This document shows, in pieces, positions 54,436-62,674 of a DNA stretch of 64,000 nucleotides (positions are counted from its first letter, which is position 1; every line of letters begins with the position of its first letter). Position numbers and translations under genes: made by a program. Under the pieces are notes generated by a model. The model was not told where the DNA came from. It saw only the letters and a program-made list of their open reading frames with translations, and did not search any database. Source of the stretch: Streptomyces venezuelae (GTDB lineage: Bacteria; Actinomycetota; Actinomycetes; Streptomycetales; Streptomycetaceae); assembly GCF_008642375.1 (NCBI RefSeq), contig NZ_CP029194.1, positions 2,418,001 through 2,482,000 on the forward strand. The letters are read 5' to 3'.

Positions 54436-56778
54436 ATGCCGTTTCCGCAGTCATCGGGTGGTGCCGCACCGGGTGGTACCGCGCCGGGCGGCCGGCGCTC
54501 CGGCAAGGGGCTGCTGCGGCGGACGGGCGAGTGGTCGGCCCGGCACTTCGTCGTCGTCCTGGTCGCCTGGGTGCTGGCCCTGGGCGCCCTGGTCGCGCTG
54601 AACCACGCGTACGGCGGCGAGTACTCGGACAACTACGCGCTGCCCGGCACCCAGTCCCAGGACGGACTCGACGTGCTGCGCGCGCACGAGCCCGCCGCCG
54701 GCGGCTACAGCGCCCAGGTGGTGCTGTACGACGGCGCCAAGCCGCTCACGGACGTCAGCGACCAGATCTCCTCCGCGGTCGCCTCGCTGAAGAAGCTTCC
54801 GCACGTCCTGAACGCCACGGACCCGCTGCCGGCGCCCGGCACCACGCCGCCCTCCCCTCCCCCGGGCACCCCGAACGTCGGCCCGCTGTCCACCGACGGG
54901 AAGACCGCCTACATCACCGTCCGCTTCGACGTGCAGCCCGGCACCCTCGGCGACGACTACCTGACCGGCGTGGACAGCGCGGTGGAGCCGCTGCGCGCCG
55001 CCGGGGTCCAGGTCGAGTACGGCGGTTCGCTGGGTGAGCTGGCCCGGCCCGAGGCGGACGACCGGACCAGCGAGGCGATCGGCTTCGGGGTCGCGATCAT
55101 CGTCCTGATCATCGGCTTCGGCAGCCTGATCGCCGCCGTGCTGCCCCTGGTCACCGCCCTGGTGGCGGCCGTCTGCGGCCTCGCGGTCCTCGGCCTCCTC
55201 GCCGCCGTGTGGACCTTCGCGACCGTCTCACCGACCCTGGCCACGATGATCGGCATCGGCGTCGGCATCGACTACGCGCTCTTCCTGATCACCCGGCACC
55301 GGCAGCTGCTGATGAACGGTCAGGATCCGGTCGCGGCGGCCGGCCTCGCCACCGCGACCAGCGGTCGGGCCGTCCTCGTCTCGGGCTGCACGGTCGTCAT
55401 CGCCCTCTCCGGGCTGTGGGTCTCCGGGCTGAGCTTCATCGGACTGCTCGGTCTCGCCGCGACGTCCACCGTGGTCACGGCCGTCGCCGGAGCGCTCACG
55501 CTCGTTCCGGCGATGCTCGGGCTGATCGGCCGCCACATCGACCGGGTGCGGATCGGCACCCCCGTCGCCGAGACCGAGCCGACGACCACCGACGCGTCCG
55601 GCGAGGCCGGGCCCGGCGAGGTGCACGGCACCTGGCACCGTTACGCGCTCCGCGTGGAGCGACGTCCCTGGTGGTTCCTGACCGCGGGCGTCGCCGTCCT
55701 CGCCGTCCTCTCCATCCCGCTGTTCTCCATCCAGCTCGGGCACATCGGCGACGGCGCCGACCCGGAGTCCTTCACCGACCGGCGCGCCTTCGACCTGATG
55801 TCCTCGGCCTTCGGCCCCGGTTCCAACGGGCCGCTGACGCTGGTGATCGACCAGACATCGGTCCCCGCGGCCGACCGCTCCGCCCTGGCGAGCCAGGCCC
55901 AGAAGGCGCTCACCGGCGTCCCCGACGCCGCCCTGATCACCCCGCTGACGCCGACCTCGGACGGCGACGTCCTGATCGCCACGGCCTACTCGGTCGCCGC
56001 CCCGCAGGACCAGGACACGACGTCCCTGACCGAGCACCTGGCCGACGACGTCCTCCCGCAGGCGGTCGACGGCACCACCGCGGCCACCTACGTCACGGGC
56101 ACCACCGCCGCGCAGGTCGACTTCCTCGAGATCGTCTCCGGGCGGCTGCTGCTGATCATCGCGGTGGTCGTCGCACTCGCGTTCCTCGTCATCCTGGTCG
56201 TCTTCCGCGGCCCGCTCGTGGCGCTCAAGGCGGCGTTGCTCAACCTGCTGTCCATCGCCGCCTCGTACGGGGTCGTCGTCGCCGTCTTCCAGTGGGGCTG
56301 GGGCGGCCCGGCGCTCGGGGTCAACGGAGACGTGCCCATCGAGAGCTACGTGCCGATGATGATGTTCGCCATCGTCTTCGGCCTCAGCATGGACTACGAG
56401 ATCTTCCTGCTGTCCCGGGTCCACGAGGCGTGGCTGCGCTCCGGCGACGCGAAGGCGAGCGTGGCCCACGCCCTGGAGATCACCGCCCGGGTCATCACCT
56501 GCGCGGCCCTCATCATGGTCAGCGTCTTCGCGGCCTTCGTCCTCAACGACAGCATCGTGGTCAAGATGATGGGGCTCGGTCTGGCGGCGAGCGTGCTCAT
56601 CGACGCGACGGTCGCGCGGCTGCTGCTCGTGCCCGCCGTGATGACCCTGCTCGGGAAGTGGGCCTGGTGGACCCCGCGCTGGCTGGACAGGATCCTGCCG
56701 CACGTCGACACGGAGGGCGAGGGCGAGCTGGCGCAGGCGGGTACGAACGGCGCGGCGGGGCCACGGCGCACGCCGTGA
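54436..56778 (+). CDS. MMPL family (RND superfamily) transporter
   Basis: The 780-residue membrane protein has twelve predicted helices in two six-helix halves, each preceded by a helix and large extracytoplasmic domain. Conserved charged elements are GIGVGIDYALFLITRHRQ in the first half and FGLSMDYEIFLLSRVHEAW in the second, with the GIDYALF and SMDYEIF proton-relay motifs. The ATG at 54436 has GGGAGAAC upstream; the extension to 54328 is unsupported. MMPL proteins export lipids or hydrophobic molecules in actinobacteria. It stands alone on the plus strand, with a palindrome upstream. Confidence 0.88.
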   Translation: MPFPQSSGGAAPGGTAPGGRRSGKGLLRRTGEWSARHFVVVLVAWVLALGALVALNHAYGGEYSDNYALPGTQSQDGLDVLRAHEPAAGGYSAQVVLYDGAKPLTDVSDQISSAVASLKKLPHVLNATDPLPAPGTTPPSPPPGTPNVGPLSTDGKTAYITVRFDVQPGTLGDDYLTGVDSAVEPLRAAGVQVEYGGSLGELARPEADDRTSEAIGFGVAIIVLIIGFGSLIAAVLPLVTALVAAVCGLAVLGLLAAVWTFATVSPTLATMIGIGVGIDYALFLITRHRQLLMNGQDPVAAAGLATATSGRAVLVSGCTVVIALSGLWVSGLSFIGLLGLAATSTVVTAVAGALTLVPAMLGLIGRHIDRVRIGTPVAETEPTTTDASGEAGPGEVHGTWHRYALRVERRPWWFLTAGVAVLAVLSIPLFSIQLGHIGDGADPESFTDRRAFDLMSSAFGPGSNGPLTLVIDQTSVPAADRSALASQAQKALTGVPDAALITPLTPTSDGDVLIATAYSVAAPQDQDTTSLTEHLADDVLPQAVDGTTAATYVTGTTAAQVDFLEIVSGRLLLIIAVVVALAFLVILVVFRGPLVALKAALLNLLSIAASYGVVVAVFQWGWGGPALGVNGDVPIESYVPMMMFAIVFGLSMDYEIFLLSRVHEAWLRSGDAKASVAHALEITARVITCAALIMVSVFAAFVLNDSIVVKMMGLGLAASVLIDATVARLLLVPAVMTLLGKWAWWTPRWLDRILPHVDTEGEGELAQAGTNGAAGPRRTP

Positions 56779-56808
56779 CCCCGCCGGACAGAGGCAGGGG
56801 CAGGCCCT

Positions 56809-56985
56809 GGGGGTGTCCGGAAAGTCCCGCCTGGCCCTCGACGCCTGGCACGCACGCACGCTCGCCGCGTTGCCGAAATGCCCACGGAGCGAGCTACGAG
56901 GGCATCCCGGCGCCTTGCCATCGCACGCACCAGACGCCGCGGGCCCTGCCCTGCGGGCAGACGGCGCTACTTTCCGGACACCCCC
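56809..56985 (-). mobile_element. 177-bp MITE-like palindromic element
   Basis: The ends are exact 17-bp inverted repeats, GGGGGTGTCCGGAAAGT at 56809-56825 and its complement at 56969-56985. Inside, long stretches are also complementary (for example GGCCCTCGACGCCTGG with its partner on the right and GCCGAAATGCCC around the centre), and most mismatches are of the kind that become G-U pairs in RNA copied from the minus strand. The right end overlaps the first base of the convergent oxidase stop codon. There is no room for a transposase, no clear target duplication is seen, and the element occupies nearly the whole 56779-56984 gap. Confidence 0.65.
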
Positions 56986-58403
56986 TAGCTGTCGAAGCCC
57001 AGTCCCAGCCGGTCCATCGTCTTCAGCCACAGGTTGCGCCGGCCGCCGTTCTCGTCGGCGCGGGCCATCGCCCACTTGGTGATGCCGATGCCGGCCCAGG
57101 CGACCGGCTCCGGCGGGAAGGGCAGCGGCTTCGAGCGGACCATGTCCAGCTCGGTGCGCTCGGTGCGCTCGCCCGCGAGCAGGTCGAGCATGACGTCCCC
57201 GCCGAAGCGGGTCGCGCCGACACCGAGGCCGGTGAACCCGGCCGCGTACGCGACCTTGCCCTTGTACGCCGTACCGAAGAAGGCCGAGAAGCGCGAGCAG
57301 GTGTCGATCGCACCGCCCCAGGCGTGGCTGAAGCGCAGGCCTTCCAGCTGCGGGAAGCAGCGGAAGAAGTGCTCGGCCAGCTTGAGGTAGGTCTCCGGGC
57401 GGTGGTCCATCTCGGCGTCGAGCTTCCCCCCGAAGGGGTAGATCGCGTCGTAGCCGCCCCACAGGATGCGGTTGTCGGCCGTGATCCGGAAGTAGTGGAA
57501 CTGGTTGGCCGAGTCGCCGAGGCCCTGCCGGTTCTTCCAGCCGACGGAGGCGAGCTGCTCGGGGCTGAGCGGCTCGGTCATGAGGGCGTAGTCGTACACG
57601 GGGACGGTGTAGTGCCGGAGCCGCTTGACCAGCGACGGGAAGACGTTCGTGCCGAGCGCGACCCGGCGGGCGAGGACCCGGCCGTACGGTGTGCGCACGC
57701 CCATGCCCGCGCCGACGGAGACCAGCTCCAGGCCGGGGGTGTTCTCGAAGATCCGGACGCCCAGGTCGAGGCAGGCCCGCTTCAGGCCCCAGGCCAGCTT
57801 GGCCGGGTTGAGCATGGCGACGCCGCGGCGGTCCCAGAGGCCGCCGAGGAAGGTCGGCGAGTCGACCTCGGCCCGGACGGCGTCCCGGTCGAGGAGTTCG
57901 AGGCCGTCCGCGAGGCCGAGCCGGTCGATCTCCTCGTACATCTCGTGGAGTTCGTCGACCTGGTAGGGCTCGGTGGCGACGTCGATCTCGCCGGTGCGCT
58001 CGAAGTCGCAGTCCAGGGAGTAGCGGGCGACCGCCGCCTCGATGCCGTCGAGGTTGCGCTCGCCGAGCTCCTCCAGCCTGGGCAGCTCGCCCGGCCAGCG
58101 GGCGAGGCCGTTGCCGAAGCCGTGGGTGAGGGAGGCGGCGCAGAAGCCTCCGTTGCGGCCCGAGGCGGCCCAGCCCACCTCGCGGCCTTCGATCAGTACG
58201 ACATCCCTGGAGGGTTCGCGCTCCTTGGCGAGGAGCGCGGTCCACAGTCCGCTGTAGCCGCCGCCGACGACGAGGAGATCGCACTTCTCGGTGCCGGTGA
58301 GGGCGGGCAGGGCTCCGGGCTTGCCGGGGTCTTCCAGCCAGAAGGGGACGGGCTGGGCGTCGGAGAGAGATTGTGCAGCGAGACGCATGGCAGCTGGGGC
58401 CAT
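56985..58403 (-). CDS. FAD-dependent oxidoreductase, gamma-glutamylputrescine oxidase-like (PuuB)
   Basis: The 472-residue DAO-family protein carries the N-terminal dinucleotide motif LLVVGGGYSGLWTALLAKE near residues 43-61 and the flavin-linked EVGWAASGRNGGFC near 75-90. The C-terminal FTGLGVGATRFGG flavin-binding element is intact. The family oxidises gamma-glutamylated or free amines to aldehydes, matching its place behind polyamine importer genes and with an upstream aldehyde dehydrogenase. The ATG at 58403 has AAGGAG nine bases upstream; a TTG three codons earlier is not favoured. It ends the operon, with its stop codon touching the palindromic element. Confidence 0.82.
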   Translation of the reverse strand: MAPAAMRLAAQSLSDAQPVPFWLEDPGKPGALPALTGTEKCDLLVVGGGYSGLWTALLAKEREPSRDVVLIEGREVGWAASGRNGGFCAASLTHGFGNGLARWPGELPRLEELGERNLDGIEAAVARYSLDCDFERTGEIDVATEPYQVDELHEMYEEIDRLGLADGLELLDRDAVRAEVDSPTFLGGLWDRRGVAMLNPAKLAWGLKRACLDLGVRIFENTPGLELVSVGAGMGVRTPYGRVLARRVALGTNVFPSLVKRLRHYTVPVYDYALMTEPLSPEQLASVGWKNRQGLGDSANQFHYFRITADNRILWGGYDAIYPFGGKLDAEMDHRPETYLKLAEHFFRCFPQLEGLRFSHAWGGAIDTCSRFSAFFGTAYKGKVAYAAGFTGLGVGATRFGGDVMLDLLAGERTERTELDMVRSKPLPFPPEPVAWAGIGITKWAMARADENGGRRNLWLKTMDRLGLGFDS

Positions 58404-58440
58404 GGTTTCCAACTCCTTCGGTGCCTGAGCTGCGTTTCGC

Positions 58441-59235
58441 TCAGGCTGTTGCTGTTTTCTTGCGCCGGTTCGTGATGATTTGCCCGGCCACCACCATCAG
58501 TACCGCGAGGACGAACATCGCGGTGCCGATGACGTTGATCTGAACGGGGGTTCCACGCTGCGCCGAGCCCCAGACGAACATGGGGAAGGTGACGGTGGAG
58601 CCCGCGTTGAAGTTGGTGATGATGAAGTCGTCGAACGACAGCGCGAAGGCGAGCAGCGCGCCGGCGGCGATGCCGGGCGCGGCGATCGGCAGGGTCACGC
58701 GCAGGAAGGTCTGCACGGGGCCCGCGTAGAGGTCGCGCGCGGCTTCCTCCAGGCGCGGGTCCATGGACATGACCCGGGCCTTGACCGCCGTGACGACGAA
58801 CGACAGGCAGAACATGATGTGGGCGATCAGGACCGTCCAGAAGCCCAGCTCGATCCCCATGTTGAGGAAGAGCGTGAGCAGCGAGGCGGCCATGACGACC
58901 TCGGGCATCGCCATCGGCAGGAAGATGAGCGAGTTGATCGCGCCGCGCGCCCGGAAGCGGTAGCGGACGAGCGCGAAGGCGATCATCGTGCCGAGGACGA
59001 GGGCGCCGACGGTGGACCAGGCGGCCAGCTGGAGCGAGAGGGAGAGCGACTCGCACATGTCGGCGACGCCGCAGGGGTCCTTCCAGGCGTCCAGCGAGAA
59101 GCGCTGCCAGGAGTAGTTGAAGCGGCCGTTCGGCTTGTTGAACGAGAACACCATCACGACGATGTTCGGCAGGATCATGTACGCGAGCGTGAGCAGGCCC
59201 GCGATGACGACGAGGTTCTTCCGGAGCCAACGCAT
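58441..59235 (-). CDS. potC: Polyamine ABC transporter permease PotC-like
   Basis: The 264-residue inner-membrane protein has six helices and the coupling loop EEAARDLYAGPVQTFLRVTLP typical of PotC/PotI. The early SFNKPNGRFNYSW stretch is also typical of PotC. It partners the PotB-like permease; the one-base overlap of its ATG with that gene's stop (TGATG on the minus strand) shows coupling. The oxidase follows after 37 bases. Length and motifs are normal. Confidence 0.92.
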   Translation of the reverse strand: MRWLRKNLVVIAGLLTLAYMILPNIVVMVFSFNKPNGRFNYSWQRFSLDAWKDPCGVADMCESLSLSLQLAAWSTVGALVLGTMIAFALVRYRFRARGAINSLIFLPMAMPEVVMAASLLTLFLNMGIELGFWTVLIAHIMFCLSFVVTAVKARVMSMDPRLEEAARDLYAGPVQTFLRVTLPIAAPGIAAGALLAFALSFDDFIITNFNAGSTVTFPMFVWGSAQRGTPVQINVIGTAMFVLAVLMVVAGQIITNRRKKTATA

Positions 59236-60167
59236 CAGACCAGGTCCTCCGTGCCCGCTCGGCGGATGTAGACGGTGACCATGACCAGCACGATCGCCAT
59301 GAGGATGAAGGAGAGCGCGGCGGCCGTCGGGTAGTCGAGGACCCGCAGGAACTGCGACTGGATGACGTTGCCGACCATCTTGGTGTCGGTCGAGCCGAGC
59401 AGTTCGGCGTTGACGTAGTCACCGCTCGCCGGGATGAAGGTGAGCAGGGTGCCGGAGACGACGCCGGGCATCGACAGCGGGAAGGTCACCTTGCGGAAGG
59501 TCGTCGCCGGGGTGGCGTAGAGGTCCTGCGCGGCCTCGTGCAGCCGGCCGTCGATCCGCTCCAGGGAGGTGTAGAGGGGCAGGATCATGAACGGCAGGAA
59601 GTTGTACGTGAGACCGCAGACCACCGCCATCGGCGTGGCGAGCACGCGCTCGCCCTCGGTCCAGCCGAGCCAGCTGGTCACGTCGAGGACGTGCAGCGCG
59701 TTCAGCACGTCGACGACCAGGCTGTCGTCCGCCAGGATCGTCTTCCACGCGAGCGTCCGGATGAGGAAGCTGGTGAAGAACGGGGCGATGACGAGGACCA
59801 GGAGCAGGTTGCGCCAGCGGCCGGCCTTGAAGGCGATCAGGTACGCCAGCGGGTAGCCGAGCAGCAGGCAGAGCAGGGTCGCGGTCCCGGCGTACAGCAG
59901 GGAGCGGACGAACTGCGGCCAGTACTCGGTGAAGGCGTCCCAGTACGTCTGGAAGTGCCAGGTGACCTGGAAGCCCTGCTCGAGGGAGCCGGTCTGGACC
60001 GAGGTCGACGCCTGGTAGACCAGCGGCAGCGCGAAGAAGACGAGCAGCCAGATGATGCCGGGCAGCAGCAGCCAGTACGGGACGAGCCGCTTGCGGGCGG
60101 AGGGCTTGCGCAGCACCGGTTCCGCGACCGGCTGCGGCGCCTCCTTCGTGAGAGTGGGAGTGCTCAT
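59235..60167 (-). CDS. potB: Polyamine ABC transporter permease PotB-like
   Basis: The 310-residue permease has a ~40-residue hydrophilic N-terminus, six helices and the coupling loop HEAAQDLYATPATTFRKVTFP. The segment LLVLVIAPFFTSFLIRTLAWK is the characteristic third-helix region of PotB/PotH proteins. It overlaps potA by four bases (ATGA) and potC by one. Together with PotC it forms the polyamine channel. Confidence 0.93.
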   Translation of the reverse strand: MSTPTLTKEAPQPVAEPVLRKPSARKRLVPYWLLLPGIIWLLVFFALPLVYQASTSVQTGSLEQGFQVTWHFQTYWDAFTEYWPQFVRSLLYAGTATLLCLLLGYPLAYLIAFKAGRWRNLLLVLVIAPFFTSFLIRTLAWKTILADDSLVVDVLNALHVLDVTSWLGWTEGERVLATPMAVVCGLTYNFLPFMILPLYTSLERIDGRLHEAAQDLYATPATTFRKVTFPLSMPGVVSGTLLTFIPASGDYVNAELLGSTDTKMVGNVIQSQFLRVLDYPTAAALSFILMAIVLVMVTVYIRRAGTEDLV

Positions 60168-61333
60168 CCGGCGTCCTCCACCGTCTCCACACCCGCGTCG
60201 ATGTCCTGGGCGGCGTCGAGCCCGAAGGTGTGCGCCGGGTTCCAGTGCAGGACGACCTCGGCGCCGGGCACGAGGCGCGTGTCCCGCTCGATGTTCTGCT
60301 CGTAGACCTGGAGCTCCGCGCCCGCCGGGCTGTTCACCACGTACTGCGTGGAGACGCCGATGAAGGAGGAGTCGGCGATCCGGCCGGTGACGCGGTTGCG
60401 GCCGTCGGCTATCGAGCCCGCGTCGTCGGCGTGCGCGAGCGAGATCTTCTCGGGACGGACGCCGACGAGCACCTTGCCGCCCTGGCGGACGGCGGAGGTA
60501 CAGCGGTCGCCGGGCACCCGGAGCTTGCCGCCGCCGGCCGTGACCACGACGTCGGAACCGGTCTCGACGACCTCGGCCTCGATGAGGTTCGAGGTACCGA
60601 GGAAGTTGGCGACGAAGGTGGTCTGCGGGTTCTCGTACAGGTCGGCGGGGGCGCCGAGCTGTTCGACTCGGCCGCCGTTCATCACCGCGACCTGGTCGGC
60701 CATGGTCATGGCCTCCTCCTGGTCGTGGGTGACGTGGACGAAGGTGATGCCGACCTCGGTCTGGATCCGCTTGAGCTCCAGCTGCATCTGGCGGCGCAGC
60801 TTGAGGTCGAGCGCGCCGAGCGGCTCGTCGAGGAGCAGGACCTGCGGGTGGTTGATGAGCGCGCGGGCCACGGCGACGCGCTGCTGCTGGCCGCCGGAGA
60901 GCTGGTGCGGCTTGTGGCGGGCCTTGTCGCCGAGCTGGACGAGCTCCAGCATGTCGTCGACCTGCTTCTTCACGGACTTGATGCCGCGCCGGCGCAGACC
61001 GAAGGCGATGTTCTCGGAGATGTCCATGTGCGGGAAGAGCGCGTAGGACTGGAAGACGGTGTTGACCGGCCGCTTGTAGGGCGGGAGGTCCGTGACGTCC
61101 TTGTCGCCGAGGAAGATGGTGCCGGTGCTGGGGTCCTCCAGGCCGGCGATCATGCGCAGCGTGGTGGTCTTTCCGCAGCCGGACGCGCCGAGCAGGGCGA
61201 AGAAGGAGCCCTGCGGGACGGTGAGGTCGAGCGGGTGGACGGCGGTGAAGGAGCCGTACGCCTTGCTGATCCCGGTGAGACGGACGTCGCCGCCGCCAGT
61301 GTTCTTTCCGGTGTGAGCAGTCTTGTCAGTCAT
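60164..61333 (-). CDS. potA: Polyamine ABC transporter ATP-binding protein PotA-like
   Basis: The 389-residue ATPase has Walker A GASGCGKTTT near residue 51, signature LSGGQQQRVAVA, Walker B LLLDEPLGALD and switch His in VTHDQEEA. A C-terminal TOBE domain (VGVRPEKISLAH onward) is present, as in PotA and other spermidine/putrescine-type importers. The ATG at 61333 gives the normal length. Its stop overlaps the potB start, and it starts 43 bases after potD. Confidence 0.94.
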   Translation of the reverse strand: MTDKTAHTGKNTGGGDVRLTGISKAYGSFTAVHPLDLTVPQGSFFALLGASGCGKTTTLRMIAGLEDPSTGTIFLGDKDVTDLPPYKRPVNTVFQSYALFPHMDISENIAFGLRRRGIKSVKKQVDDMLELVQLGDKARHKPHQLSGGQQQRVAVARALINHPQVLLLDEPLGALDLKLRRQMQLELKRIQTEVGITFVHVTHDQEEAMTMADQVAVMNGGRVEQLGAPADLYENPQTTFVANFLGTSNLIEAEVVETGSDVVVTAGGGKLRVPGDRCTSAVRQGGKVLVGVRPEKISLAHADDAGSIADGRNRVTGRIADSSFIGVSTQYVVNSPAGAELQVYEQNIERDTRLVPGAEVVLHWNPAHTFGLDAAQDIDAGVETVEDAG

Positions 61334-61376
61334 GGGTTGCTGTCCCAGGGAGTGAGAGAGGTGGACGACGTCGGGC

Positions 61377-62624
61377 TCAGGCGCCGATGAGCTTGGCGAA
61401 CTTCTCCTCGTACGCCGTCTCCTCCGCGCTGGTGAGCGAGCGGAAGGCGCGCGACTTCTTGGCCATGGCCTTGTCCGGGAGGATCAGCGTGTTGCTCGCG
61501 AGCTCGGGGTCGATCTTGGCGAGCTCGTCCTTCACTCCGTCGACGGGGCAGACGTAGTTGATGTACGCGGCGAGCTGTGCGGCGACGGGAAGCTCGTAGT
61601 AGTAGTCGATGAGCTTCTCGGCGTTGGTCTTGTGCCTGGCCTGGGCGGGGACGAGCAGGTTGTCGCTGGAGGTGATGTATCCGGCGGACGGGATGGCGAA
61701 CTTGATGTCCGGGTTGTCCGCCTGGAGCTGGATGACGTCACCGGCCCAGGCGAGGCAGGCCGCCAGGTCGCCCTTGTCCAGGTCGGAGGTGTAGTCGTTG
61801 CCCGTGAAGCGACGTATCTGCTTCTTGTCGACGCCCTTCTGGAGCCGGCCTATCGCCTCGTCGTACTCGGCGTCGGTGAACTTCCCCGGGTCCTTGCCCA
61901 TGTCGAGGAGGGTCATGCCGACGGTGTCGCGCATCTCGGTGAGGAAGCCGACCCGGCCCTTGAGGGAGGGGTCGTCGAGGAGCTGGGTGACCGAGTCGAC
62001 CTTCTTGCCGCCGGTCGCCTTGGAGTTGTACGCGATGACGGTGGAGATGCCCGTCCACGGGTACGAATAGGCGCGGCCCGGGTCCCAGTCGGGGCGCCGG
62101 AACTGGGCGGAGAGGTTCGCGTAGGCGTTGGGCAGGTTCGAGGGGTCGAGCTTCTGCGCCCAGCCCAGCCGGATCATCCGGGCGGCGAGCCAGTCGGTGA
62201 CGCAGATCAGGTCGCGGCCGGTGTCCTGGCCGGCCGCGAGCTGCGGCTTGATCTTGCCGAAGAACTCGACGTTGTCGTTGATGTCCTCGGTGTACTTGAC
62301 CTTGATCCCGGTGCGTTTCGTGAACGCCTCGAGCGTGGGACGCGACTTCTCGTCCTCGCTGATGTCCATGTACTCGGTCCAGTTGGAGAAGGCGAGGCTC
62401 TTCTCCTTGGCCGAGACGTCGGTGGAGGCGGGACCTTGTCCCTCCCGCTTGGCCGGCGGGATGCCACAGGCGCTCAGGCCGGCGAGACCGCCGACCGTGA
62501 GCGCGCCTACGCCGCCCGCGCGCAGCATCGAACGGCGGCTGAGTGCGCCGCGGCCGCTCGTCATGCTGCGCCGCATAGCCGCCAGCTGCGCGGCGGACAG
62601 GCTTTCGGGCTCGTACTGCTCCAT
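61377..62624 (-). CDS. potD: Spermidine/putrescine-type substrate-binding lipoprotein PotD-like
   Basis: The 415-residue protein has a long N-terminus followed by a twin-arginine signal (SRRSMLRAGGVGALTVGG) and a lipobox LSAC with Cys near residue 53, so it is probably a Tat-exported lipoprotein. The mature part is a PotD/PotF-type binding protein (LAFSNWTEYMD, FTKRTGIKVKYTEDINDN, DLICVTDWLAARMIRLGW). It would capture a polyamine for the PotABC channel. The ATG at 62624 has GAAAGGG upstream. It lies 50 bases after the aldehyde dehydrogenase gene on the same strand. Confidence 0.92.
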   Translation of the reverse strand: MEQYEPESLSAAQLAAMRRSMTSGRGALSRRSMLRAGGVGALTVGGLAGLSACGIPPAKREGQGPASTDVSAKEKSLAFSNWTEYMDISEDEKSRPTLEAFTKRTGIKVKYTEDINDNVEFFGKIKPQLAAGQDTGRDLICVTDWLAARMIRLGWAQKLDPSNLPNAYANLSAQFRRPDWDPGRAYSYPWTGISTVIAYNSKATGGKKVDSVTQLLDDPSLKGRVGFLTEMRDTVGMTLLDMGKDPGKFTDAEYDEAIGRLQKGVDKKQIRRFTGNDYTSDLDKGDLAACLAWAGDVIQLQADNPDIKFAIPSAGYITSSDNLLVPAQARHKTNAEKLIDYYYELPVAAQLAAYINYVCPVDGVKDELAKIDPELASNTLILPDKAMAKKSRAFRSLTSAEETAYEEKFAKLIGA

Positions 62625-62674
62625 GCGCTGTGCCCTTTCGGGAGGGGTGGGCCGCTGGTCGGGCGGCGGATCTG

